A DNA stretch of 44,108 bases, from positions 1 to 44,108 of the forward strand of contig CANQIA010000015.1 in the NCBI GenBank assembly GCA_947624015.1, given 5' to 3'. Position 1 is the stretch's first letter, and every line of letters starts with the position of its first letter. Shown piece by piece: positions 1-9,410 of the stretch. Source of the DNA: an uncultured Clostridia bacterium. GTDB lineage: Bacteria > Bacillota > Clostridia > Lachnospirales > CAG-274. Under the pieces are notes generated by a model. The model did no database searches. It was not told the DNA's origin and saw only the letters and a program-made list of their open reading frames with translations. The position numbers and the translations under genes are program-made.

Positions 1-1
1 C

Positions 2-3000
2 AAAATCACACTGGAGATAACGGCTGTAAAGGCGACAAATGATACAAGCAGCACAGCGCAGGCGTATGCGGATATATCCGAGCTTGAATTTTCACTGTTC
101 AACAAAACACAGAACAAGGCTGTTTCCGATTTTACATATCAATATCCCTATATAATATTAGGCGATAATGATGCAGGATCAAACGATACTATAACTATAT
201 CCGTCAATGACAAGAGCGGCAAATACGCCGGTAAAGCTGTGTCCGTGATACTTGACGATTCTAAAAACGGACTTGCCGATATAAGGCTTGTTGAAAACGG
301 CTATTTTACGGTAAATACCCTGACTGAGGACGAAAAGCTCGTACTTTTGTTTGATGAAAAGGGAAATCTTGTATGGAAGACCGTTTTCGACGGCGCAGCT
401 CTTACATCCAATAATATTGCCGCAGGAAATTACACGGCTGTTATTATGGAAAAAACGACACTGCTATCAAATGTAAACAATATATCGGCTCTCGATGATA
501 TGGGGTTAAAAGAAAAAACAGACTATATCGCAGAGCCTCTTACCATAAAAACAGGAGCAATTACCGATCTTGGAAATGTAAACGTTCCTTTACTGGATGA
601 GACTAAGCTCTTCTATACTGACACCGAAAATACTTCCGTTTATTTGAACAAAAATAAAACTACGGTAGGCTTTCTTCTTCAGGTCACAGCAAAATACAGA
701 CTTAAGGACGATTTTGACGGCAGTGTCAAGAATATGACGATTGAGCTGCCCGAAAATGTCAGCTTTGTTGAAAAAAGCCTTATAGTAAGAGGAGCGGATG
801 CAAGATACAGCTATAACGGTAAAACTCTTACCGTATTTACAGACAAAACCGAAGGAATGATCAGATTCTGTGTTATATGCAACACAAGCGGTAATTTCAA
901 TATAGAGGGATATATTGGTCTGAACTCATCGGGTCGCGATATTCTTCAGCCTATAGGAAGCTGTTCAGCTACAGCAGACCTTATGGATATTGAAGCTCCC
1001 GAAAGAACAGGCAAAACAAAAATTTTAGTCAGTGGCTCATCTTATCCCGACAGCGATATAACAATATACGTTGACGAAAAAGAAGCGCAGAAAACTACTG
1101 TAAATTATGCAGGCAACTATACGGCAGAAGTAGATTTGGGCGAAAGCTATGTATATCAGAAGCACAGAATATATGGTATATCAACAAATCAATTCGGAAC
1201 ATTTACAACAAAAACCGCCGAAGTGGTATATGAGCCTACTGCTCCGATGCTTGATAAAATAACAATAATTTCAGGCGGCAAAGTAAAGGTTCTCGACTTT
1301 AATAATAAATCAACAAAAGTAGAAAGCTATACGACATATTATTACGGTGTTACATATAAGGTAGAGTTCCGTAATGCCGCACCGGATATGTTTAATAAGG
1401 TATATGTTGTCACTGTTGACAAAAGCGGAGAAAAAACTTATATACCTTGTGTTTACAACGAGAGAAACGATTTCTGGCTGTGCAGCTATGATTACGGCAA
1501 CAGCGGCAATATGCCCGTTTCTGTCTCTGCCGCATACGAAATAAATAGTAAATACGAAATTGTCGATATGTTTGATCGTAAGACCATCGACAATTTTGCA
1601 GAGGACTATTCGGAATTGACAGACGCCTTAAGCGATGAGCTTGACAAGAGGCTTGAGCCTATGGATATTGTGAATACAAGCGATAATGGCTTTTCAATAA
1701 AGCTCGGCATAAGGGGCGATGACGATGTTGTATCGGATTTCGGAACATTGGATTTTGAAACAGCAGATATATCTCAATTCAATTTAAGCGATTGGAAGAA
1801 CAAATCTTATATTGAATTTGAAAATAACGTCGGAAATAAAATGTATCTGCTGACCGAAACAGATGACGAAAGCGGAGCAATATATTATGAATACGTTATA
1901 CCCGATGAAGGTGTATATCTTAAAATACATCTGAATATTTCCGCAGGCGAGGAAAGTATGCAGGTATTGGATACGATCTTGGAAGATATGATACCTGAAT
2001 ATGCCGCTCCATTGATGGCTGCTCCAATACAGTCCTATGGCAGGGGATTGGCAGGCGATATATTTTCAGGCGCAGTGGGTCTTATCAGCCCTTCAGCGGC
2101 AAGCGTTATAGATGATTTCAGATACAGCGCAAAAGCAAACGATTACACAGATGAGCTTCACAAAAAAAATTCACAGAACTACGATTTAATAATGGCAGTC
2201 TGTGAAAACACGGGAAAGCCGCGTCTTTCTGCTGCCAACAAACTCAAATATCTCAAAGAATACGATGTCATTACAGATGAAATACTTGCTTACAGAAAAG
2301 AATGCACAAATCAGATAAAGAAATGGGCTATCGCAGGCTGTATCGGCGAAGGAATAGGCGCAGGAATAAATCTGTTGTCAAAGGTTCCTAAGGTAGCTGC
2401 AAAAGCAACTAAATTTGGCAAGAGCCTTTCTTCATTGATAAGCAAAAATCTCGCAGGAAAAAGCAAAATGGCATTTGATGCATTGACGGATTCCGTTTCG
2501 GCTCTGGAGGGCTTTATAAATGATAAGATATTCAGAGCAACAATGAATATACCCGAGGAGGCTGCAATTTATGTAGGCAATAAGGGCGCAAGCGTACAAC
2601 AACTGGCAGGAGAAGCCCTTGACAATGCTGTAGGAAACTATTTGCAAAACGCCATAGCAGATGAAGGACTTAAAAAATTATTTGACAGTATTTCCGAAAT
2701 GGACGCTATGTACTATATAGAAAACAAGTACAAGTATCTTATGCAGTATATAAACAACACAAAGAAGAACATATTAAAGGATTATGAGAATTGCGACGAG
2801 GAACCCGATGAGTCTGATGAGCCTGCTAATTCCGGCACTGTCAATTCACAGAATCCGTTGCTCGAAAGCGCAAAGCCCTTTAAGTCTGTTACACCTATCA
2901 TAGATCCTTCGGGATATGTATACGAAGCAGTACCTTCAAACAGACTTGATAATGTCAGGGCATCTATATATTATATGAAGGATGTTGTAGACGAATTTGG

Positions 3001-4639
3001 TATGCCAACAGGCGAACAAACAGCCGTTCTGTGGAACGCAGAGGATTACGGTCAAGTAAATCCGTTACTTACAGATACACAAGGCGGTTATATGTGGGAT
3101 GTGCCTGAGGGAAACTGGCAGGTCAAGTATGAAAAGGACGGCTACAATACGTCATATTCCGAGTGGCTGCCCGTACCTCCGCCTCAACTTGATATAAATC
3201 AAGCTCTTGTTTCGGAACAGGCACCCGAAGTCTTACATGTAAATGTATACAATGATGAAGTCGAAGTGATTTTTTCAAAGTATATGAAGCTATCATCTGC
3301 CGACAAAATAAAGGTGTTTATCGACGGTAAAGAGATCGTCGGAAAAGTATCTGCTGTAAATGCAGAATATAATGCCGAAAACACAGAAATGTATGCAACA
3401 ATATTTATATTCACACCTGAAGAAAATATTTCAGGCGCCGTAAATGTTAAGGTAGAGGAAGCCGAAGGATATAATTCACTTGTATCTAAGACCTATAATG
3501 TAACAAAGACAGCAGTTGTAAAGCCTCAGTATATCAATGTTCCGGAAAGCGTAAATATCGGATATGGCAGCAATGCAGATATAAAAGCACAAATAATGCC
3601 AAAGGAAGCTGCAGCGGGTCTGAGCATAGAAGCAAATGTTCTTTCCGAGGATATATCTACCATTGACCGTAAGATCGCTACTACAGATGAAAACGGCTTT
3701 GCTGATTTTAATGTAAACGGCTCACTTTTAGGACAGACAGAAATCAAATTTACAATACCCGGCACGGCGATCTCAAAGACAGTTAAAGTCAATGTCTTAA
3801 GAAACGCTACACAAAAGCCCGGTTGCCAAAAGGTAAGCGCAAGTATAGCAAGCGGCAGCACCGTAGACTACGGCACTAAGCTCAGTCTCTCTACTTCTAC
3901 TGAGGGAGCAGAAATATACTACACTCTTGACGGCACTTGTCCATGTGTTGTCGACAGTCCGTCCAGAATAAGGTATACTGGACCCATTACCCTCACTGAG
4001 GATACATTTATAATAGCATATGCTGTTAAAAATGGTATGGCAGACAGCGATACCGCAGGCTTTATTTACACAGTAAAGAAAGCAGAAGACCCACCGTCAT
4101 CAGGCAGCTCTTCAGGCGGCTCTTCAGGCGGCGGTGGCAGAAGTCGTAAAAAAGCTGTAACCACTACAGAAGCTACAACATCTGAAAAAACAACGGAAGC
4201 TACAACAGAGGAGAAGGTTATACATAATGATGTAAGAGTGTCTATAGGAAGTAATATAATTGCAGTTGGCAACAAGAAGTATACTATAGACACCGCGCCA
4301 TATATACAGCCCGAGAGCAATTCTACTCTTGTTCCTCTCCGCTTCGCAGCAATAGCCATAAGCGGCGGAGATATTGAAAATGCAGACAACAGCTCTTCTA
4401 TAAAATGGGATGCAGCAACAAAAACCGCAACTGTTACGCTAAAGAATAAAATAATTAAATTTACTGTGGGAAGTGAACTGATGTATATAAACAATACACC
4501 TGTTGTTATGGAAAACGGCGTTAAAGCTGAAATCAAAAACAACAGAATGTTCATCCCCTTCAGAGCCTTAGGAAATGCCTTAGGCGTAGCTGTTTCATGG
4601 GAAGCAGACACAAAGACTGCTATATTCAGCGTACAGTAA
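2..4639 (+). CDS. Large surface protein with chitobiase-C-like and C-terminal stalk domains, 5'-truncated by window edge
   Basis: The frame is open from base 2, so the start lies outside the window; 1545 residues are visible. The first half is beta-rich and adhesin-like. Visible residues about 690-920 are instead alpha-helical and include a glycine-zipper-like stretch (GCIGEGIGAGINLL). An Ig-like segment follows, then a chitobiase/Fn3-associated domain near 1279-1360 (motif EIYYTLDGT), a Ser/Gly linker and a Thr/Glu-rich linker. The last ~140 residues match the copper-amine-oxidase N-terminal-like stalk fold (LVPLRFAA, WDAATKTATVTL, FIPFRALGNALG, WEADTKTAIF). In Clostridia such domains are found in secreted and wall-associated proteins. 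The protein is therefore probably extracellular and attached or displayed through its C terminus. No catalytic domain was recognised; the substrate or partner is unknown. A terminator follows the stop codon. Confidence 0.8.
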   Translation, partial: KITLEITAVKATNDTSSTAQAYADISELEFSLFNKTQNKAVSDFTYQYPYIILGDNDAGSNDTITISVNDKSGKYAGKAVSVILDDSKNGLADIRLVENGYFTVNTLTEDEKLVLLFDEKGNLVWKTVFDGAALTSNNIAAGNYTAVIMEKTTLLSNVNNISALDDMGLKEKTDYIAEPLTIKTGAITDLGNVNVPLLDETKLFYTDTENTSVYLNKNKTTVGFLLQVTAKYRLKDDFDGSVKNMTIELPENVSFVEKSLIVRGADARYSYNGKTLTVFTDKTEGMIRFCVICNTSGNFNIEGYIGLNSSGRDILQPIGSCSATADLMDIEAPERTGKTKILVSGSSYPDSDITIYVDEKEAQKTTVNYAGNYTAEVDLGESYVYQKHRIYGISTNQFGTFTTKTAEVVYEPTAPMLDKITIISGGKVKVLDFNNKSTKVESYTTYYYGVTYKVEFRNAAPDMFNKVYVVTVDKSGEKTYIPCVYNERNDFWLCSYDYGNSGNMPVSVSAAYEINSKYEIVDMFDRKTIDNFAEDYSELTDALSDELDKRLEPMDIVNTSDNGFSIKLGIRGDDDVVSDFGTLDFETADISQFNLSDWKNKSYIEFENNVGNKMYLLTETDDESGAIYYEYVIPDEGVYLKIHLNISAGEESMQVLDTILEDMIPEYAAPLMAAPIQSYGRGLAGDIFSGAVGLISPSAASVIDDFRYSAKANDYTDELHKKNSQNYDLIMAVCENTGKPRLSAANKLKYLKEYDVITDEILAYRKECTNQIKKWAIAGCIGEGIGAGINLLSKVPKVAAKATKFGKSLSSLISKNLAGKSKMAFDALTDSVSALEGFINDKIFRATMNIPEEAAIYVGNKGASVQQLAGEALDNAVGNYLQNAIADEGLKKLFDSISEMDAMYYIENKYKYLMQYINNTKKNILKDYENCDEEPDESDEPANSGTVNSQNPLLESAKPFKSVTPIIDPSGYVYEAVPSNRLDNVRASIYYMKDVVDEFGMPTGEQTAVLWNAEDYGQVNPLLTDTQGGYMWDVPEGNWQVKYEKDGYNTSYSEWLPVPPPQLDINQALVSEQAPEVLHVNVYNDEVEVIFSKYMKLSSADKIKVFIDGKEIVGKVSAVNAEYNAENTEMYATIFIFTPEENISGAVNVKVEEAEGYNSLVSKTYNVTKTAVVKPQYINVPESVNIGYGSNADIKAQIMPKEAAAGLSIEANVLSEDISTIDRKIATTDENGFADFNVNGSLLGQTEIKFTIPGTAISKTVKVNVLRNATQKPGCQKVSASIASGSTVDYGTKLSLSTSTEGAEIYYTLDGTCPCVVDSPSRIRYTGPITLTEDTFIIAYAVKNGMADSDTAGFIYTVKKAEDPPSSGSSSGGSSGGGGRSRKKAVTTTEATTSEKTTEATTEEKVIHNDVRVSIGSNIIAVGNKKYTIDTAPYIQPESNSTLVPLRFAAIAISGGDIENADNSSSIKWDAATKTATVTLKNKIIKFTVGSELMYINNTPVVMENGVKAEIKNNRMFIPFRALGNALGVAVSWEADTKTAIFSVQ

Positions 4640-4658
4640 AATATATTTATACACGCAA

Positions 4659-4686
4659 AACGGGACTGTCTTTCGACAGTCCCGTT
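4659..4686. terminator. Bidirectional rho-independent terminator between surface protein gene and xylA
   Basis: A perfect 12-bp stem, AACGGGACTGTC with its complement, closes a TTTC loop. A T-rich tract follows on the plus side and an A-run precedes it, which serves as a shorter T-run on the minus strand. It lies between two convergent genes and can end both transcripts. Confidence 0.85.
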
Positions 4687-4693
4687 ATATTTT

Positions 4694-6007
4694 TTAATTA
4701 TACAAAATACTGTTGAACACGCCTTCCAGATATTCCTGTCTGCCGCTTTCCATTTTAGGTTCGGGATTTTCGAGAGTATATTTTTCAAGGCTTTCAAGTG
4801 TGGCTCTGCCCTCTACTATGTCCTTGCCGATACCCCTTGTATAGCTGGAATATCTATCCTTAACGAACTTATCTATCCTGCCGTCACGTATTATCTCATC
4901 AGCCTTTATAAGTCCCAGCGCATATGTATCCATACCTACTATATAGGCGCACGCTATATCGTTAAATGTAAAGGAGCCTCTTCTGACCTTGGCGTCAAAG
5001 TTAAGTCCGCCGTTGGTAAAGCCTCCTGCTCTCAATACCTCAAGCATGGCAAGAGTGGCTGTGGGCACATCTGACGGGAACTGATCCGTATCCCAGCCCA
5101 GGTTGGGATCGCCCTGATTGGCGTCTACCGAGCCGAAAAGACCGTTTACTCTTGCGGTCGCCAGCTCATGCTCAAAGGTATGTCCTGCCAAAGTGGCGTG
5201 GTTAGCCTCTATATTCAGTTTGAAATCCTTATCCAGATCATACTTTCTCAAAAAGCCTATCACGGTAGCGGCATCAAAGTCATACTGATGCTTTGTAGGC
5301 TCCTTTGGCTTTGGCTCCACATAAAAATCTCCCTTGAAGCCCTTTGCCCTGCCATAGTCCACCGCCATATGCATAAGCCTTGCCATATTGTCAAGCTCAA
5401 GACCCATATCCGTATTGAGAAGAGTTTCATAGCCCTCTCTTCCGCCCCAGAATACATAGCCCTGACCGCCTAATTCCATAGTGGCGTCAAGAGCGTTCTT
5501 TATCTTGGCTGCCGAATAGGCAAACGTATCCGCGTTGCATGATGTGGCTGCTCCGTGCATAAAACGTGGATTGCCGAAATTATTGGCAGTTCCCCAAAGG
5601 AGCTTTATGCCTGTTTGTGCCATTTTGCCCTTTATATACTCTACCATTTCAAAGAGATTTTTTTTGCTTTCGGCAAATGTCTTGCCTTCGGGAGCAATGT
5701 CCACATCGTGGAAGCAGAAAAACTCTATGCCAAGCTTTGTCATAAGCTCAAAGCCTGCATCCGCCTTGGCTCTTGCGATCTCCATGGGATCTGTAAGTCC
5801 GCCGTAGCTTCTGTCCATGGTTTCGACACCAAAGGGGTCTGAGCCTCCTGCGCAGAGAGTATGCCACCAGCTCATGGCAAAGCGAAGATGATCCTTCATC
5901 TTTTTGCCTGCAACTGTTTTTTCCGCATCATAATACTTGAACGCAAAGGGATCCGCTGAATTCGGTCCTTCATACTTTATTTTAGGTACATTTTTGAAAT
6001 ATTCCAT
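4694..6007 (-). CDS. xylA: Xylose isomerase
   Basis: Interconverts D-xylose and D-xylulose in the cytoplasm, the entry step of xylose into the pentose phosphate pathway. The 437 residues match the long (class II) isomerase family. Family residues are present: FHDVD with catalytic His100 and Asp103, the metal ligands Glu231 and Lys233 in [16 protein letters not shown], Glu267/His270 in [17 protein letters not shown], Asp295, Asp306/Asp308 in GWDTDQFP, and Asp338. An AGGAGA ribosome binding site precedes the ATG. The gene sits 69 bases downstream of the pflA-like gene on the same strand and may share its transcript. No xylulokinase gene is adjacent. Xylose is a side-chain sugar of xylogalacturonan and xylan, which fits the pectin genes elsewhere in the window. 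Confidence 0.97.
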   Translation of the reverse strand: MEYFKNVPKIKYEGPNSADPFAFKYYDAEKTVAGKKMKDHLRFAMSWWHTLCAGGSDPFGVETMDRSYGGLTDPMEIARAKADAGFELMTKLGIEFFCFHDVDIAPEGKTFAESKKNLFEMVEYIKGKMAQTGIKLLWGTANNFGNPRFMHGAATSCNADTFAYSAAKIKNALDATMELGGQGYVFWGGREGYETLLNTDMGLELDNMARLMHMAVDYGRAKGFKGDFYVEPKPKEPTKHQYDFDAATVIGFLRKYDLDKDFKLNIEANHATLAGHTFEHELATARVNGLFGSVDANQGDPNLGWDTDQFPSDVPTATLAMLEVLRAGGFTNGGLNFDAKVRRGSFTFNDIACAYIVGMDTYALGLIKADEIIRDGRIDKFVKDRYSSYTRGIGKDIVEGRATLESLEKYTLENPEPKMESGRQEYLEGVFNSILYN

Positions 6008-6076
6008 ATTTTACCTTCTCCTTTCGCATATATTTATCTGCTTATATTTTACAATATATTTCATTACTTTTCAATA

Positions 6077-6817
6077 TCAATTATGATGTCTGTATTCTCT
6101 TATGCCCTGTAAAATTATTTTCTTGCATTCCACAGCCTTTTGCTTGTCCATAGGCTCCACGCCCTCAAGGGGATATTCCATGCCCAGAGCCTTGTATTTA
6201 TTAACTCCCATAGTGTGATAGGGCAGCACGTCAAGCGCCTTGACATTTTCAAGAGAGCCTATGAAAAGCCCAAGCTTATGAAGATATTCCTCTTTATCCG
6301 TAATTCCCGGCACCACCACATGTCTTATCCACAGAGCAACATCCTTTTTATCCAGATATTTTGCAAACTCCAGTATATTGTCGAGCTTTTGAGATGTCAG
6401 GTCTATATGCTCATTGGGGTCTATGTGCTTTATATCCAGCATCACAAGGTCGGTATACTTTACAAGCTCGTCGAATTTTTCAGTATTATCAGGCGTAAAT
6501 GTTACGCCGGAGGTGTCAAGGCAGGTGTGTATGCCCTCATCCTTACATCTTTTGAAAAGCTCGGTAACAAAATCCATCTGCATAAGAGGCTCGCCGCCGC
6601 TTACGGTAATACCGCCGTTTCTGTAAAAAGCTCTGTTCTTGTTGTACCGATCCATTATCTCGTCTATACTCATTTCGTCGGCGCCATCCATTGACCAGGT
6701 GTCGGGATTATGGCAGTACTTACACCGCATGGGGCAACCCTTTGTAAACACCACAAATCTTATGCCGGGTCCGTCAACGCTGCCGAAGGTCTCTATTGAA
6801 TGTATTTTGCCTTTCAT
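6077..6817 (-). CDS. pflA: Pyruvate formate-lyase activating enzyme (radical SAM)
   Basis: Radical SAM enzyme that installs the glycyl radical on pyruvate formate-lyase, allowing anaerobic cleavage of pyruvate to acetyl-CoA and formate. The 246 residues match the family length. The N terminus has the family signature SVDGPGIRFVVF followed by the cluster-binding CPMRCKYC (Cys28, Cys32, Cys35) and CHNPDTW. The SAM-binding GGEPLMQ motif is present. No pflB lies in the window, so the partner must be encoded elsewhere; activation of another glycyl radical enzyme is less likely because the signature is PflA-like. A GGAG site precedes the ATG, and a promoter is visible 30-60 bases upstream. Confidence 0.93.
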   Translation of the reverse strand: MKGKIHSIETFGSVDGPGIRFVVFTKGCPMRCKYCHNPDTWSMDGADEMSIDEIMDRYNKNRAFYRNGGITVSGGEPLMQMDFVTELFKRCKDEGIHTCLDTSGVTFTPDNTEKFDELVKYTDLVMLDIKHIDPNEHIDLTSQKLDNILEFAKYLDKKDVALWIRHVVVPGITDKEEYLHKLGLFIGSLENVKALDVLPYHTMGVNKYKALGMEYPLEGVEPMDKQKAVECKKIILQGIREYRHHN

Positions 6818-6848
6818 TTTATCACGCTCCGAAATTATGATAATACTT

Positions 6849-6878
6849 AGTATACCAATTTAATGGGATTTATTACAA
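6849..6878 (-). promoter_or_regulatory. Sigma-A-type promoter for pflA-xylA
   Basis: On the minus strand TTGTAA (6873-6878) and TATACT (6849-6854) are separated by 18 bases, just upstream of pflA. The match is moderate but the position suits the gene. Confidence 0.5.
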
Positions 6879-6912
6879 AAAAGTGCCGATAACTTATATT
6901 ATACATATCATC

Positions 6913-8316
6913 TCAACTGAAGTTTATATACTGTCTTTCTATCTCGCCCCAGTCGGTCTTCTTTTTATGATAGCCTATAAGCGCCGTCATTCTTACCCAT
7001 GCAAGGGCAAACCTGAGAAAGGATACCTCCGCTGCGCAAAGACCTATTGCCTTCAGCACATCGGTAAACAGCAGCTTTTGATCTATGGTATGTAGCCTTG
7101 CAAAGAATGCCGCAAGAGAAAGCACAGATGAAAATATCACATATATCGCCATATACAACAGCATAAAAGGTACATTGAGAAAATCCAGCAGCACAGCCAA
7201 TATCATTGTCAGAACGCCAAACACCTCGATATATGGCGAAAACAATTCATATATGAGGAAATAAACATAGGAAACAAAGCCTACAAGACCATAGTCAAGA
7301 TTTCCCAGTATGGTTCTGTGGCTGAGCATACTCTGAAACAATCCTATGTGCCAGCGGCGTCTTTGCTTGCACAGATCCGAAAACTTTTCCGGCACCTGAG
7401 TCCAGCATATGGCGTCAGAGGCATAGCGTATCCTGTACGGTATCTTATTTTCACGGCAGAAAACGTGCATCTTAACAACAAGCTCCATGTCCTCTCCCAT
7501 AGTATCTGCGTCATAACCTCCTGCGCTGACCACAATGCTCTTTTTAAACAAGCCGAAGGCTCCCGATATTATTATACTGCCGTTAAATTGGTCGAACAAT
7601 ATTCTGGCGGCAAGAAAGGAACGGTCATACTCCAGCACCTGCATACAGGAGAGAAGTTTGTTGGGAAGTCCGTAATGCACTACCTTGCCTTCCTTTATCT
7701 CGGTACCGTTGCAAGGACGCACTGCGCCGCCTACCGCCACAACATTGTCATCCTCAAGCACAGGGCGGACTATCTTGCTGAGCGAATCGTATTGAAGCAC
7801 CGAATCTGCGTCTATGGAAAGGAAATAAGGATATCGACCGGCATTTATGCCTACGTTGAGAGCATCCGCCTTGCCGCCGTTTTCCTTTCTTATAAGCGTA
7901 ATGGGTACGTTGCCTATCTTTCCCTCGTATACGCTCTCTACCCTGTGAGTATGAAGAAGCCGCTGTATAGGACGGTCTGTCCGCACCATAGAGTAGGCTT
8001 TCAGCACGGAAGCCGACGTTTCATCCTTAGAGCCATCGTCGATCACTATTATCTCATAAAGCTTATAGTTTTGCAACAAAAGCGAATGTATCGTAGCGAC
8101 AATGGTCGCTTCCTCATTGTAAGCGGGAACAAGGACGGAAACAGGCAAAAAATAGTCCTCTATAAGCTCGTTTTTCAATATATTCCTTCTCTTTGCCCCG
8201 TGGAGAGTAGTCGTTCCCACAAGGACTGCCATAAACAGAAAGCTGGAATATCCTATCATATACAGCACAAAAAAGATACCCACAATATTGAAAAATATCT
8301 GCATAAGATCTCTCAT
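6913..8316 (-). CDS. Membrane-bound processive family 2 glycosyltransferase
   Basis: Probably polymerises a surface polysaccharide from nucleotide sugars while moving it across the membrane, like the PgaC/IcaA, NodC and cellulose synthase group. The 467 residues start with a membrane helix (about 8-35), followed by a cytosolic GT-A domain and about three to four C-terminal helices (345-450). The family motifs are in order: VIDDGSKDE (91-99), SIDADS with the DxD at 169-171, GED (274-276) in place of the usual TED, and QRRRW (318-322). No PilZ domain follows. The ATG overlaps the stop of the HEAT-repeat gene by four bases (ATGA), and a GGAGG site lies seven bases upstream. It is the last gene of the six-gene operon. 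The sugar used cannot be read from the sequence. Confidence 0.88.
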   Translation of the reverse strand: MRDLMQIFFNIVGIFFVLYMIGYSSFLFMAVLVGTTTLHGAKRRNILKNELIEDYFLPVSVLVPAYNEEATIVATIHSLLLQNYKLYEIIVIDDGSKDETSASVLKAYSMVRTDRPIQRLLHTHRVESVYEGKIGNVPITLIRKENGGKADALNVGINAGRYPYFLSIDADSVLQYDSLSKIVRPVLEDDNVVAVGGAVRPCNGTEIKEGKVVHYGLPNKLLSCMQVLEYDRSFLAARILFDQFNGSIIISGAFGLFKKSIVVSAGGYDADTMGEDMELVVKMHVFCRENKIPYRIRYASDAICWTQVPEKFSDLCKQRRRWHIGLFQSMLSHRTILGNLDYGLVGFVSYVYFLIYELFSPYIEVFGVLTMILAVLLDFLNVPFMLLYMAIYVIFSSVLSLAAFFARLHTIDQKLLFTDVLKAIGLCAAEVSFLRFALAWVRMTALIGYHKKKTDWGEIERQYINFS

Positions 8317-9410
8317 GACGCCGCCTCCGCAATATTGTCATCCTTAAGTCTGTACCTCAGCATTTCATCTGCATATTTATCATTTTTTACCTTATCTGCC
8401 ACCTGAGAGTACCGCATTCCCCTTGCCTGCAGGCTCTTAGACGCATTATTCCTGACATGCCAGTTGGTACTGAGCATAGCCTCCACAAGCACATCCGTAA
8501 CGTCCTTGCCGGGATATTTTGCAAGAGCAGAAGCGCTTACGGCTGTGTAATCCCAGTTTACACAATTTTTGTCCGAAGCAAATTTTATAAGAGTGCGCCT
8601 TGCTCTTTCATCGGGATATTTTCCCAAATAACGTATTGCCGCAAGCCGCAGCTCCTTTTCATTTTCTTCATTTTCCATTATTTCAAGCATTGTATCTCTG
8701 TATTTATCCGATTCAAAGCGTATGTAATTGAGTATTACCAGTTGAGTGGCTTCATTAAAGCTGTTGTACCGTTTCAACAGTATGGATATAAGCTCGTCGC
8801 TGTTTCCGTGATATGTAAGAAGTCCGTCTTGAAGCACCTTTGCATGGAAAAAAGCATCCTTACGATCGCATATGGTAACAGCGTCGGCTATGGACTTGGC
8901 ATCGCCGAAGGCATATAACGCTCTCATGGCGTTTACTCTGCAAAAAAAGCTGTCCTTTGCCGCATAGGCTATAAGTATCCTCTGGAGCTCCTTTGCAGGA
9001 AGGCAGCCCTTGAATTTTTCATCGGCTATAAAGTAAGCAAAGTATGCCGCCTGAAGATTTTCACGCTTTTCATACTTTTTGGCAAGCCTTATAAAAATAG
9101 GACCGAGGGACTTGAGATACTCTACCGCCGCTTCATTTCCATACTCTACATGGCGCACAAGAGCCGCCTCAACGGTCATAAGTCCCAAGGTGCTTGAAAG
9201 CACCCTCTCCATGCGCCTGTAATGCCTGGCAGGTACTTTTCTGCCTTCACGGATCTCGTCAAGGGCTCCCTTTATTATCATGTCGTATTTTTCCACATTT
9301 TCTTTAAGCCGATGGTCTCTGCCGTTCATTATCATGCTGTAAACAATATTGAATGCTATCATGCAAAAGCATATTATACCATAGCCGTAAAGCAAATACT
9401 CACTGCCCAT
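8313..9410 (-). CDS. HEAT-repeat protein with N-terminal membrane anchor
   Basis: 365 residues. A single hydrophobic helix near 7-28 is followed by basic residues, so the C-terminal body should be cytosolic. The rest is helical repeats of HEAT/armadillo type; the clearest are near 240-345 (LRLAAIRYLGKYPDERARRTLI, split across two helices, and NWHVRNNASKSLQARG). HEAT solenoids bind partners, so a scaffold or regulatory subunit for the glycosyltransferase encoded next is reasonable, although that is inference. The start overlaps the preceding gene by 11 bases and the end overlaps the next by four, which indicates translational coupling. No catalytic motif is visible. Confidence 0.8.
   Translation of the reverse strand: MGSEYLLYGYGIICFCMIAFNIVYSMIMNGRDHRLKENVEKYDMIIKGALDEIREGRKVPARHYRRMERVLSSTLGLMTVEAALVRHVEYGNEAAVEYLKSLGPIFIRLAKKYEKRENLQAAYFAYFIADEKFKGCLPAKELQRILIAYAAKDSFFCRVNAMRALYAFGDAKSIADAVTICDRKDAFFHAKVLQDGLLTYHGNSDELISILLKRYNSFNEATQLVILNYIRFESDKYRDTMLEIMENEENEKELRLAAIRYLGKYPDERARRTLIKFASDKNCVNWDYTAVSASALAKYPGKDVTDVLVEAMLSTNWHVRNNASKSLQARGMRYSQVADKVKNDKYADEMLRYRLKDDNIAEAAS

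Noticed and set aside
4066..4797. Minus-strand frame of 243 codons
   Set aside because: It overlaps the stalk domain of the first gene and the start of xylA's 3' end and crosses a terminator; its proline/valine-rich sequence is the antisense of Gly/Ser and Thr/Glu linkers.
6077..6817. Activating enzyme for another glycyl radical enzyme
   Set aside because: The length and the signature around the Cys cluster fit PflA, with no ferredoxin-like insert. The absence of pflB nearby is common and does not change the call.
7318..8406. Long plus-strand frame of 362 codons
   Set aside because: It is opposite the glycosyltransferase and HEAT genes, whose products have clear family motifs; the antisense product has no recognisable domain and no fitting ribosome binding site.
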